Assembly (NCBI RefSeq): GCF_014138605.1
Contig: NZ_JACJHX010000014.1
Coordinates: 1-64,000, forward strand
Direction of reading: 5' to 3'
DNA: 64,000 nt
Origin: Peribacillus huizhouensis
Lineage (GTDB): Bacteria; Bacillota; Bacilli; Bacillales; DSM-1321
Part shown: positions 16,359 through 24,286 of the stretch, piece after piece
Position numbering within the stretch: the first letter of the stretch is position 1
How the letters are laid out: every line of letters starts with the position of its first letter
Position numbers and translations under genes: made by a program
Notes under the pieces: model-generated
The model's input: only the letters and a program-made list of their open reading frames with translations
Database searches by the model: none
Told to the model about the DNA's origin: nothing

Positions 16359-17504
16359 ATGAAATTTGGAATCTTCGCCAACCTTGCTGGACCAGGCCGA
16401 CACGATGAGTATTACAAGGTTCTAGATGAAGCCCGTGAACAAGCTATTTACTGTGATGAAAATGGGTATGATTCAATTTGGTACACCGAGCACCACTTTG
16501 GTCATGAAGGCAATGAATTAATATCTAACCCAATTTTAATGGGGGCTGATATTGCAGCTCGTACAAAGCGAATTCGAATTGGACAAGCTGCCAATGTTGC
16601 AACTTTCTGGCACCCGCTTCGTTTGGCAGAAGATATTGCCATGCTTGACCAACTGAGCAAGGGCCGTGTAGAAGTTGGTTTAGCTCGAGGATTATACGGA
16701 AGAGAAGCGGCTAATCTAAACTCATTGGCTGATCCAAAAAACCAAGAGCAAAACCGGGCACTGTTTGAAGAAACGTTAGAGATTTTACAGAAAGCTTGGT
16801 CGAATCGTTTCTTTTCACATGAAGGCGACATTTATCAATTTCCTCCTAAAGGATTGAAATGGAGTCATCCAATGAGCCCAGCAACACCGGATTTTATGGA
16901 CATGGAAAAAGGTGAAATTAATAAAATCTCGCTTATGCCTAGACCATATCAGGAATCACTGCCTTTGTGGCAAGTAATAGATTCTCCTCGTTCAATTGAA
17001 TGGGCGGCAGAGAATAATATTAAAGGCATGTTTTGGATGCCGACTGTTAAAGAATTGAAAGGGCGTTTTGAACTATATCGTGAAAGGGCTTCCAAATCTA
17101 GAGGCTATGATGTACCGCTTGGTCAAGACATCGCTTTGGTTCGCGATGTGTATGTTGCTGAAACAATGGAACAGGCTCGTCAAGATGCTGCAGAAGCAGT
17201 ATTAAACAACTATCGCTGGATTTGTCATTGGAGAGGACTTAGCAATCTCATGGATCCAGGGGAAAAAGTCAAAGATGGACAAGAGTTGAATTATGATTTC
17301 TTGCATCCAAGGAATTTATTATTTGGTACACCAGACTATGTAGCAGAAAAAATTCAAGAGTTACAGGAAGAACTCAATTTAGAAACTTTACTACTTTGGG
17401 TGAACCACAATGGTTTACCGCATGAAAAAATGATGAAAAGTTTGAAATTGTTCACTGAAGAAGTTATGCCAAAATTCACAAAAACTAAACTGGGGGTTAT
17501 GTAA
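16359..17504 (+). CDS. LLM-class flavin-dependent monooxygenase
   Basis: 381 residues, bacterial-luciferase-like TIM barrel. Landmarks are WYTEHHFGHEG near the N-terminus, AANVATFWHPLRLAEDIAML and GRVEVGLARGLYGREA. The family uses FMNH2 supplied by a separate reductase; one is encoded at 20444-21004 in the same operon. RutA (uracil ring opening) and TgnB (trigonelline ring opening) belong to this family. In this setting, next to an NCS1 permease, hydrolases and two aldehyde dehydrogenases, oxygenative opening of a nitrogen heterocycle is the likely reaction. The downstream gene starts directly after its stop codon. Confidence 0.88.
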   Translation: MKFGIFANLAGPGRHDEYYKVLDEAREQAIYCDENGYDSIWYTEHHFGHEGNELISNPILMGADIAARTKRIRIGQAANVATFWHPLRLAEDIAMLDQLSKGRVEVGLARGLYGREAANLNSLADPKNQEQNRALFEETLEILQKAWSNRFFSHEGDIYQFPPKGLKWSHPMSPATPDFMDMEKGEINKISLMPRPYQESLPLWQVIDSPRSIEWAAENNIKGMFWMPTVKELKGRFELYRERASKSRGYDVPLGQDIALVRDVYVAETMEQARQDAAEAVLNNYRWICHWRGLSNLMDPGEKVKDGQELNYDFLHPRNLLFGTPDYVAEKIQELQEELNLETLLLWVNHNGLPHEKMMKSLKLFTEEVMPKFTKTKLGVM

Positions 17505-18083
17505 ATGTTGGAAATTCGCAAAGTGTATACAGCCGTTGAAGAAACACGTATTGAAGGTGGTAAGAAAGTAGATAATCCAATCAAGATGATAACAACGATG
17601 GCAGTCATCAAAAATCCTTGGATTGATAGAGGATATGTTGAAAACTTAAAGCCGGAAATTGATGAATATGCACCGGAAATAGGCGAACTATTAGTTGCTG
17701 AGTTATTTAAGCATATTGGTTCACCTGATGAAGTAGAAGCATTTGGCAAGGCAGCAGTTGTAGGAGTGGATGGGGAAATTGAACATGCTTCAGCATTTAT
17801 CCATACATTAAAATTCGGCAATAAATTCCGTGATGCTGTGAAAGGAACGAGTATTTTAAGTTTTACGAATAAGCGAGGCGGTGCAGGCTCCGCTGTAATG
17901 ATTCCAATGGTACATAAAACTGACGAGTCTGAGCGTTCTCACTTTGTAACTTTTGAAGCAGCTATTCCTGATGCACCAAGAGCGGATGAGATTGTTGTCG
18001 CAATCGGGATTTCTACAGGAGGACGTCCACATCCTAGAACAGGCAACCGCCATCAAGACATGATTGAAATGGGGCTGGTTTAA
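17505..18083 (+). CDS. AA_synth-family protein (PF06684, formerly DUF1185)
   Basis: 192 residues. The conserved family pattern is visible: EEIRxxx-like start, IKNPWIDRGY, FGKAAVVGVDGEIEHASA and the C-terminal GGRPHPRTGNRHQDM. The family is named amino acid synthesis from context only; the fold resembles Bacillus chorismate mutase, as does that of the RutC/YjgF family. Its biochemical role is not established. It starts directly after the monooxygenase stop, and its own stop overlaps the next ATG by one base, so the three genes are translationally coupled. I infer a step on an unstable imine- or amide-type ring-opening product, without direct proof. Confidence 0.8.
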   Translation: MLEIRKVYTAVEETRIEGGKKVDNPIKMITTMAVIKNPWIDRGYVENLKPEIDEYAPEIGELLVAELFKHIGSPDEVEAFGKAAVVGVDGEIEHASAFIHTLKFGNKFRDAVKGTSILSFTNKRGGAGSAVMIPMVHKTDESERSHFVTFEAAIPDAPRADEIVVAIGISTGGRPHPRTGNRHQDMIEMGLV

Positions 18084-18880
18084 TGCCAATAGCATTACAT
18101 GGAAAAGATTCGATTCATTATGAAGAAAAAGGAATTGGTGAATCGCTCATTCTAATTCATGGTGTTGGCCTAGATCATACTATGTGGGCAAAGCAAGTTG
18201 AAGACTTGTCGAAACATTTCCGTGTTATCGTATATGACATGGTTGGGCACGGAGGATCTGAGCATCCTCCGGGTCCTTATTCCCTAGCACAGTATGTCGA
18301 GCAATTAGCAGCACTTATGGATTACTTACAAGTGGAGAAAAGCCATATTATAGGCTTCTCAATGGGTGGCATGGTCGCTCAAGCATTCGCATTGAAGTAT
18401 AAGGAAAAAATGAAAACGTTAACAATCATGAGTGCCGTTGCTAATCGTACGAAAGAGCAGAGAAAAGCCATATTAGCAAGAGTTGGAGAAGTGAAGGTAC
18501 AAGGACCAACTGTCTCAATTGAACCAGCCATTCAACGTTGGTTTAATCATGATTTCTTAAATACCCAGAAAGAAACAGTTGATAGGATTCGGACAAGGCT
18601 CCAAACAAATGAACCTTTATCATATTTAGCATCATATACACTTTTTGCAACTGCAGATGAAGAACTATGGCCGCAGCTTCAGCAAATCGAGCTTCCAACC
18701 TTAATTATTACAGGTGAGGATGATATTGGATCTAATCCAGAAATGGCAAGACAGATGCACGAACAAATTGCCCAGTCAGAAATGGTGATTGTACCGAATA
18801 TGAAACATATGTTACCGATCGAAGGGGCCCAATTTGTAAATGATACGATCCGAATGTTTATAGATAAGCAAAAGGATTAG
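18083..18880 (+). CDS. Alpha/beta hydrolase
   Basis: 265 residues. The catalytic triad is visible: nucleophile Ser93 in GFSMGG, an Asp in ITGEDDIG and a His in NMKHMLP; the oxyanion region is HGVGLDHTMW. It resembles RutD, 3-oxoadipate enol-lactonase and the TgnD hydrolase of trigonelline breakdown. In that pathway the hydrolase splits (N-methylformamido)methylene succinate to succinate semialdehyde, formate, CO2 and methylamine; a similar split is my inference here. The ATG overlaps the stop of the upstream gene. Confidence 0.85.
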   Translation: MPIALHGKDSIHYEEKGIGESLILIHGVGLDHTMWAKQVEDLSKHFRVIVYDMVGHGGSEHPPGPYSLAQYVEQLAALMDYLQVEKSHIIGFSMGGMVAQAFALKYKEKMKTLTIMSAVANRTKEQRKAILARVGEVKVQGPTVSIEPAIQRWFNHDFLNTQKETVDRIRTRLQTNEPLSYLASYTLFATADEELWPQLQQIELPTLIITGEDDIGSNPEMARQMHEQIAQSEMVIVPNMKHMLPIEGAQFVNDTIRMFIDKQKD

Positions 18881-18900
18881 CGGTATAAGGGGGAGCGAAA

Positions 18901-20385
18901 ATGACAGAGCTCAAAAAATATCAAATGTATATAAATGGAGAATGGGTAGAATCAGCTAGTGGTGAATATTTCGATAGCTATAACCCTGCAACCGGTGAAG
19001 CATGGTGCCAAGTCGCAAAAGGGAACGCTGAAGATGTTGATCGTGCTGTTCAATCTGCTCATAATGCTTTCTTGCATTCAGGGTGGGTGAATATGACATT
19101 CACAGAACGAGGGCGTCTTGTTAGAAAGCTTGGAGAGCTGATTGCTGAACATGCTGAAGAGCTTGCGGAAGTTGAAACACTTGATAACGGAAAATTAATT
19201 CGTGAAATGCGTGGTCAAGTAAAGTATTTGCCTGAATTTTTCTATTACTATGCAGGCCTTGCAGATAAAATTCATGGAAGAACCTTACCAATTGATAAAA
19301 ATGATATGTTTGCTTTTACATCAAAAGAACCGCTTGGAGTAGTAGCAGCTATTACACCTTGGAACTCTCCTCTTTATTTAACAACATTGAAATTAGCGCC
19401 CGCTCTTATTGCAGGGAATACAATCGTTATTAAGCCTTCTGAAATGACCTCGGCATCTCTCTTAGAATTAGTAAAACTAGTAGAGAAAGCTGGATTTCCG
19501 CCTGGGGTCGTAAATGTAGTTACGGGCTTTGGAATGCCTGTCGGGGACTCGCTTACTTCACATCCACTTGTAAGGCGCATTGCCTTTACTGGTGGATCGG
19601 AATCTGCTCGTCATATTGTCAGAAATTCGGCACAAAACTTTGCACAGGTATCACTTGAACTCGGAGGAAAATCACCTAATATCGTATTTGAGGATGCCAA
19701 CCCAGATAATGCAGCGATGGGAATTATAGCAGGAATCTTTGGTGCCTCAGGACAAAGTTGTGTTGCTGGTTCTCGTGCATTTTTACATGTAGATATTTAC
19801 GATAAAGTCATGCAAAAACTCGTTGATCGTGTGTCGCAAATTAAAATTGGTGATCCATTTCAAAATGAAACTGAAATGGGGCCATTGGCAACGCAAGCAC
19901 AATTGGAGCGTGTTGAGAAATATGTGTCTATCGGGTTGGATGAAGGGGGCAAACTTGTTCACGGTGGAAAAAGACCTAAGCAATTAGAAAAAGGTTGGTA
20001 CTTTGAACCTACTATCTTCGAACACACTGATAACAAGTCACGTATTACCAAAGAAGAGATTTTTGGTCCTGTCTTAAGTGTTATTCCTTTTAAAGATGAA
20101 GCTGAAGTTATTCAATTAGCCAATAGTACAGATTACGGATTAGCAGCTGGGATTTGGGTGAGTGATATTGCAAAAGCTCATCGGGTGGCAAAAGCGATCC
20201 GTGCAGGAATCGTATGGGTGAATACATATCGTAGTATATCACCGATAGCGGCAATTGGCGGCTCTGGTTTAAGTGGCTATGGCAGAGAAGGCGGATATGA
20301 AGCCATTCATGAATATATGCAAGACAAAGTGGTTTGGATCAATACATCCTCTGAACCCATTCCTGATCCGTTCATCATGAGGTAA
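18901..20385 (+). CDS. Aldehyde dehydrogenase, first of two
   Basis: 494 residues, full-length NAD(P)-dependent aldehyde dehydrogenase. The catalytic Cys287 (GASGQSCVAGS), general base Glu253 (LELGGKS), PWN motif (TPWNSPL) and EEIFGPVLSV motif are all present. AAGGGGGAG precedes the ATG. It resembles enzymes annotated as hydroxybutyrolactone dehydrogenases acting after ring opening in trigonelline catabolism (TgnC). Oxidation of a ring-opened semialdehyde or lactol is the expected role; the exact substrate is inferred from context. Confidence 0.87.
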   Translation: MTELKKYQMYINGEWVESASGEYFDSYNPATGEAWCQVAKGNAEDVDRAVQSAHNAFLHSGWVNMTFTERGRLVRKLGELIAEHAEELAEVETLDNGKLIREMRGQVKYLPEFFYYYAGLADKIHGRTLPIDKNDMFAFTSKEPLGVVAAITPWNSPLYLTTLKLAPALIAGNTIVIKPSEMTSASLLELVKLVEKAGFPPGVVNVVTGFGMPVGDSLTSHPLVRRIAFTGGSESARHIVRNSAQNFAQVSLELGGKSPNIVFEDANPDNAAMGIIAGIFGASGQSCVAGSRAFLHVDIYDKVMQKLVDRVSQIKIGDPFQNETEMGPLATQAQLERVEKYVSIGLDEGGKLVHGGKRPKQLEKGWYFEPTIFEHTDNKSRITKEEIFGPVLSVIPFKDEAEVIQLANSTDYGLAAGIWVSDIAKAHRVAKAIRAGIVWVNTYRSISPIAAIGGSGLSGYGREGGYEAIHEYMQDKVVWINTSSEPIPDPFIMR

Positions 20386-20443
20386 ATATTAATAGGTAAA
20401 AATCACTTTATAAGTAAGGGCTATTAATAGGAGGGAAAATGTA

Positions 20444-21004
20444 ATGCAGTTACTGGGGATTTCAGGAACAATAACTGGTTCAAAAACAAAAGTTGTGATT
20501 GAAAAGGCATTGGAAGAAGTAAAGAAAAATCATCCTGATATCGAAATCGAATTGCTTGATTTGAAAAAGTATGATGTTCAGTTTTGTGATGGTCGTGATC
20601 CATCAACATATACAGGGGACACCAAAGAAGTAATTGATATCGTAGCATCAGCGGATTTTTACATAATTGGAACACCGATATTTCAAGGATCACTGACAGG
20701 AGCTCTGAAAAACTTGTTTGATTTAGTACCTCCTGCGATTTTTCGAAATAAAGTGATGGGCTTTATTGCTACTGGCGGAACGTACCAACATTATTTAGTG
20801 ATTGAGAATCAGCTAAAGCCAATTGCAGGTTATTTCCGTGCATTCGTTGCACCAAGTTCTGTTTATGCACATAATGATCATTTCAGTCCGCAAAACGAAC
20901 TAGTTGATGAGAATGTATTAGAACGTGTATCTTTGCTAAGTGAAGAAGTCGTTTTTATGCAAAAAGCATTAAAAAACACGAATCAAGTGACACAAGTCAT
21001 TTGA
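20444..21004 (+). CDS. NAD(P)H-dependent FMN reductase
   Basis: 186 residues, flavodoxin-like fold. The FMN phosphate loop is GISGTITGSKTK near the N-terminus; FYIIGTPIFQGSLTGALK and ATGGTYQHYLVIENQLKP are typical of the SsuE/MsuE-type reductase family. AGGAGGG precedes the ATG. The protein supplies FMNH2 to the LLM monooxygenase at 16359-17504 and corresponds to TgnA/RutF in the comparable pathways. A stand-alone RibR C-terminal-like gene follows. Confidence 0.87.
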   Translation: MQLLGISGTITGSKTKVVIEKALEEVKKNHPDIEIELLDLKKYDVQFCDGRDPSTYTGDTKEVIDIVASADFYIIGTPIFQGSLTGALKNLFDLVPPAIFRNKVMGFIATGGTYQHYLVIENQLKPIAGYFRAFVAPSSVYAHNDHFSPQNELVDENVLERVSLLSEEVVFMQKALKNTNQVTQVI

Positions 21005-21077
21005 TCGAGAGACCTTTATTGACAAATGATATAAGGATGAAATAAGAAACTGTTTATCTTCATGAAAACAACATGTT

Positions 21078-21105
21078 TTGACATAAGAAAATTTCTAAAT
21101 ACAGT
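21078..21105 (+). promoter_or_regulatory. Possible internal promoter before the RibR-like gene
   Basis: TTGACA and TACAGT separated by 16 bases lie 25 bases upstream of the TTG start of the gene at 21130. The spacing fits a sigma-A promoter, but the -10 box is weak. Confidence 0.35.
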
Positions 21106-21129
21106 GCTAGATAGCAAGGAGTGAATAAA

Positions 21130-21429
21130 TTGCTATTAGATGTAGAAGAGACCATACACTTAACAGATTTATCGTTTATTAATGTTTGTAATGAAAACTA
21201 CGGAGTTAATAGAGGTGTTTTTAATACAATAGATGCTTGGTTTTACAAGCAAGGCATTCGAAACGTTTTAGAAAGACGTAATCGTATATTATTTTTTCTT
21301 GAATTTATTAAGGGAAATTCTAAATTGGAAAATAACCGCTGTAAATTTGGTCAAGGTGGATTAATCATAAAATTAGAAGAATATTATTTTCAAAGAATAG
21401 AATCGCCGAGTTTTAAAAATTGCCTCTAA
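21130..21429 (+). CDS. Stand-alone RibR C-terminal-like protein (possible FMN-riboswitch modulator)
   Basis: 99 residues. The start is TTG 21130, 8 bases after AAGGAG; an in-frame GTG at 21121 overlaps that site. The core NYGVNRGVFNTIDAWFYKQG, then RRNRILFFLEF and KFGQGGLIIKLEEYY, matches my memory of the C-terminal half of B. subtilis RibR, the part that binds FMN riboswitch RNA and relieves repression by FMN. A clear paralogue lies at 53637-53930. No riboflavin kinase part is present here. Position inside an operon with an FMN-dependent monooxygenase and FMN reductase supports a role in raising flavin supply while the pathway is active. RNA binding is inferred. Confidence 0.72.
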   Translation: MLLDVEETIHLTDLSFINVCNENYGVNRGVFNTIDAWFYKQGIRNVLERRNRILFFLEFIKGNSKLENNRCKFGQGGLIIKLEEYYFQRIESPSFKNCL

Positions 21430-21472
21430 TCTGTAGGTGAGAAATACAAAGAGGGAAGGGTGACCAACGAGC

Positions 21473-22915
21473 ATGACAACGATAAACAATGTAATAAAAA
21501 AACAATTACTTATTAATGGGTCATGGATGGATGCAAAAGAATATAGTCCACTTCGTTCTCCATACTCTGGAGAAGTCTTAGCTGAAATCCCAATGGCTAC
21601 AGAAGAAGAAACTGACCAAGCTATCGAAGCAGCGCAAAACGCTACGAAAATCATGGCCAAAATGCCAGCTCATCAACGTGCAAAAGTGTTGGAAACATTG
21701 GCTCAACTTCTTGAAAAACGTGCAGAGGAAGCTGCTCAAATTATATCGATGGAATCAGCCAAGCCAATTAACACAGCTAAGGGTGAAGTGGATCGAACAA
21801 TTGAAACCTACAAGTTTGCAGCTGAAGAAGCAAAACGAATTCACGGCGAAACACTTTCAATGGATGCGGCACGAGGCGGCGAAAACAGACTTGCCTACAC
21901 GGTACGTGAACCAATTGGAGTAATCGGAGCTATTACACCTTTCAATTTCCCTATGAACTTGGTTGCTCACAAAGTAGGTCCAGCCATTGCAGCAGGAAAT
22001 ACAATTGTTCTAAAGCCAGCTAGCCAAACACCGCTTTCCTCGTTGTTCTTGGCCGAACTATTGCAGGAAGCAGGATTGCCTAAAGGAGCATTAAATGTGG
22101 TTACGGGTGGAGGCAGAGTGGTGGGTGACAAGTTGGTCACCGATTCTAGAGTAAATATGATTACCTTTACAGGTAGCCCAGCTGTTGGAATTGGTATCAG
22201 CAATAAAGCAGGGTTAAAACGTGTGACATTAGAATTAGGATCCAATGCAGCTGTTATTATTGATAAAGGAGTAGACATTGATAAGATTATCTCTCGATGT
22301 GTAATGGGAGCATTTTCGAACCAGGGACAAGTATGTATCTCATTGCAAAGGATATATGCTCATGAAGAGGTTTATGATCGTTTTGTTGAAAAATTTATCG
22401 AAGCAACTAAATTATTAAAAGTAGGTGATCCACTTAATCCGGAAACGGATGTTTCCGCTTTGATTTCCCAAAATGATGTTGATAGAACTCTTAATTGGAT
22501 TGAGGAGGCGAAACAAAGTGGAGCTAATATTGCAACAGGCGGGTTTAGGGAAGGCAATATTCTTCATCCGACCGTCATATTAGATGCTGACTCGCACTTA
22601 AAAGTGTCGTGCCAAGAAGTGTTTGCTCCAATCGTTCTAATCAACAAGATCCAAACGGTGGAAGAAGCAATTAATTTGGTCAATGACTCTAAATATGGCC
22701 TGCAAGCAGGAATTTATACGGACAATGTCCATACAGCGCTAGATGCAGCAGAAAATTTACAAGTTGGTGGAGTGATGATCAACGATGTTCCGACATTCCG
22801 TGTTGATAATATGCCTTACGGTGGAGTGAAGGAAAGCGGTACAGGCCGTGAAGGATTGAAATATGCAGTTGAAGAAATGACAGAAATGAAGCTAATTGTT
22901 TGGAACCGGAATTAA
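21473..22915 (+). CDS. Aldehyde dehydrogenase, second (succinate-semialdehyde type)
   Basis: 480 residues, complete. Catalytic Cys288 (NQGQVCIS), general base Glu254 (LELGSNAA), TPFNFPMN and EVFAPIVL motifs are present. The NFPMNL and NQGQVCIS versions are seen in succinate-semialdehyde, glyceraldehyde-3-phosphate (NADP) and sulfoacetaldehyde-type dehydrogenases. The expected step is oxidation of succinate semialdehyde to succinate, corresponding to TgnE. It follows the RibR-like gene by 43 bases and precedes a YciI-like gene by 13, so it belongs to the same operon. Confidence 0.85.
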   Translation: MTTINNVIKKQLLINGSWMDAKEYSPLRSPYSGEVLAEIPMATEEETDQAIEAAQNATKIMAKMPAHQRAKVLETLAQLLEKRAEEAAQIISMESAKPINTAKGEVDRTIETYKFAAEEAKRIHGETLSMDAARGGENRLAYTVREPIGVIGAITPFNFPMNLVAHKVGPAIAAGNTIVLKPASQTPLSSLFLAELLQEAGLPKGALNVVTGGGRVVGDKLVTDSRVNMITFTGSPAVGIGISNKAGLKRVTLELGSNAAVIIDKGVDIDKIISRCVMGAFSNQGQVCISLQRIYAHEEVYDRFVEKFIEATKLLKVGDPLNPETDVSALISQNDVDRTLNWIEEAKQSGANIATGGFREGNILHPTVILDADSHLKVSCQEVFAPIVLINKIQTVEEAINLVNDSKYGLQAGIYTDNVHTALDAAENLQVGGVMINDVPTFRVDNMPYGGVKESGTGREGLKYAVEEMTEMKLIVWNRN

Positions 22916-22928
22916 GGAGTGAAGAAGT

Positions 22929-23186
22929 ATGCCTTACTATGCAGCGATGTTACACATGATAGATCCCAAAAAAAATACTGAAGTGCGTCCACGTCATATC
23001 GAATATTTAGACGATCTTGATAAAAAAGGGAAAATTTTTGCAAGAGGACCATTCTTGGACGGTTCAGGTGGACTTGTAGTGTATATTGCCGATTCGATTG
23101 AGGAGGCTCTATCACTAGCGGAAGATGATCCGCATATCGTCGAGGGCGCACGTCGACTTGAGCTTAAAGAGTGGCTAGTCGTCTGA
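22929..23186 (+). CDS. YciI-like protein
   Basis: 85 residues with the YciI fold pattern: a short N-terminal strand, RPRHIEYLDDLDKKGKIFA, GPFLDGSGG and a C-terminal WLVV. The family has a ferredoxin-like dimeric fold with a conserved His/Asp pair (H in RPRH, D in FLDG) and has been found as a dehydrochlorinase or cyclo-isomerase-like partner in catabolic clusters. Here it probably processes a pathway intermediate. AAGGAG precedes the ATG. Last gene of the long operon. Confidence 0.8.
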   Translation: MPYYAAMLHMIDPKKNTEVRPRHIEYLDDLDKKGKIFARGPFLDGSGGLVVYIADSIEEALSLAEDDPHIVEGARRLELKEWLVV

Positions 23187-23227
23187 AAGAATGATGAAGA
23201 TATGACAAAGAGTGCGTGTATCGTGAC

Positions 23228-23261
23228 AACGCTTTTCTGATTGGCCAATTAGGGAAGCGTT
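23228..23261. terminator. Long hairpin after the YciI gene
   Basis: Nested complementary arms AACGCTT / AAGCGTT and CTGATTGG / CCAATTAG make a stem of about 15 pairs. There is no T run, so it may mark the 3' end of the transcript or be a processing site. Confidence 0.5.
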
Positions 23262-23365
23262 AACCCTTATTAACGGTGGGGAATTAAGTTAATAAGAAGA
23301 TTGCTTAATACAATAGAAAACCTGTACTTTGGATCCAGAATCCAAATTTATTTATCTGGTAACTG

Positions 23366-23381
23366 GCATGGTACATGGTAA
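23366..23381. promoter_or_regulatory. Putative GntR operator before the hydrolase/permease unit
   Basis: GCATGGTACATGGTAA is identical over 15 bases to the complement of the two sites before the first NCS1 permease. It lies about 105 bases upstream of the isochorismatase-family gene. Confidence 0.7.
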
Positions 23382-23485
23382 TTTATTCTATTGTTGGTAT
23401 TAAATTCAGAAACTCCATAATTGATATGTAGCGAAAAACAAAAGGCTGAAGTAAAAGAGTAAAAGGTATTTAGGAGTGAGTCGTA

Positions 23486-24157
23486 ATGGATATGAAAAAA
23501 ACAGCTCTTCTATTGATTGATCTTCAAAAAGAAAGTGGCACATCAAATGTTGTTGGAATGAATGATATTGTTAAAAACGCTAAAACTCTTGTGAGTATAT
23601 GCCGCAAGCATGGGATTCCAATCATTTACACTCGCCATATTAGCAGAGCAGATGCTATTGGCCTGGCAAATAAAGAACCAGTAAATGAAAATGGGGAACC
23701 TATCTATTATCATTCTGGCACGGATACGATTGAGATTATCGATGAAATAAAGCCTCAGGAAAATGATATCATTGTGGATAAATACCGATACAGCGGTTTC
23801 TATGAATCAAGCCTAGATTTGATGCTTAAAAGTTTAGATGTTAAACATTTAATAATTGGAGGAGTTCTCACAGATTGTTGTGTATTGGCTACAGTGTTAG
23901 ATGCTTATTATCGTGATTACCAAGTAAATCTTGTTAAGGATATTTGCGGTACGACAACGACAGGAGCACATATGGCAGCAACATTAATGATGGCCAATTG
24001 GATCTATGATCTTAAAGTATACGATACTACTCATATAGTAAAGAGGCTTATAGGAGAAGAACACCATGGCTGGGAGGCAACATGCCCAGATCAACTTCAA
24101 TTTTCTCCTAATAATCTTAAAGAAATCTATTCAAAGTTATCATTAGAAAAACTTTGA
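23486..24157 (+). CDS. Isochorismatase-family cysteine hydrolase
   Basis: 223 residues. The triad of the family is visible: Asp12 (LLIDLQKES), Lys99 (IIVDKYRYSGF) and the nucleophile Cys132 (GGVLTDCCVLATV) with the preceding cis-peptide region. Relatives include nicotinamidase, RutB (ureidoacrylate amidohydrolase) and N-carbamoylsarcosine amidase, so hydrolysis of an amide or carbamoyl group is expected. It has its own GntR-type operator upstream and is followed by the second NCS1 permease, so the pair may feed the main pathway, for example by deamidating the imported compound. Confidence 0.85.
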   Translation: MDMKKTALLLIDLQKESGTSNVVGMNDIVKNAKTLVSICRKHGIPIIYTRHISRADAIGLANKEPVNENGEPIYYHSGTDTIEIIDEIKPQENDIIVDKYRYSGFYESSLDLMLKSLDVKHLIIGGVLTDCCVLATVLDAYYRDYQVNLVKDICGTTTTGAHMAATLMMANWIYDLKVYDTTHIVKRLIGEEHHGWEATCPDQLQFSPNNLKEIYSKLSLEKL

Positions 24158-24259
24158 TAAATAGCTATTTTCCATAATGAGAAATAATATGGTTTTAAGT
24201 TCAGCTAAGGTGAACTTAAGTTTCTTGCCCACTCTTTATGGATTAGCTTTTATAAGAAG

Positions 24260-24274
24260 ATGAAAACGATTACA
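24260..24274 (+). promoter_or_regulatory. Possible cre site (CcpA) in the second permease leader
   Basis: ATGAAAACGATTACA fits the cre consensus WTGNAANCGNWNNCW at every position. It lies just upstream of the ribosome binding site of the permease gene, where bound CcpA could block transcription. Confidence 0.5.
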
Positions 24275-24286
24275 AGGAGGAGTTTT

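Noticed and set aside
16359..24157. Identification of the cluster as the uracil Rut pathway
   Set aside because: The LLM, RutB-like, RutD-like and reductase parts fit, but RutC/RutE are absent and two full aldehyde dehydrogenases, YciI and FNT fit ring opening to succinate semialdehyde better.
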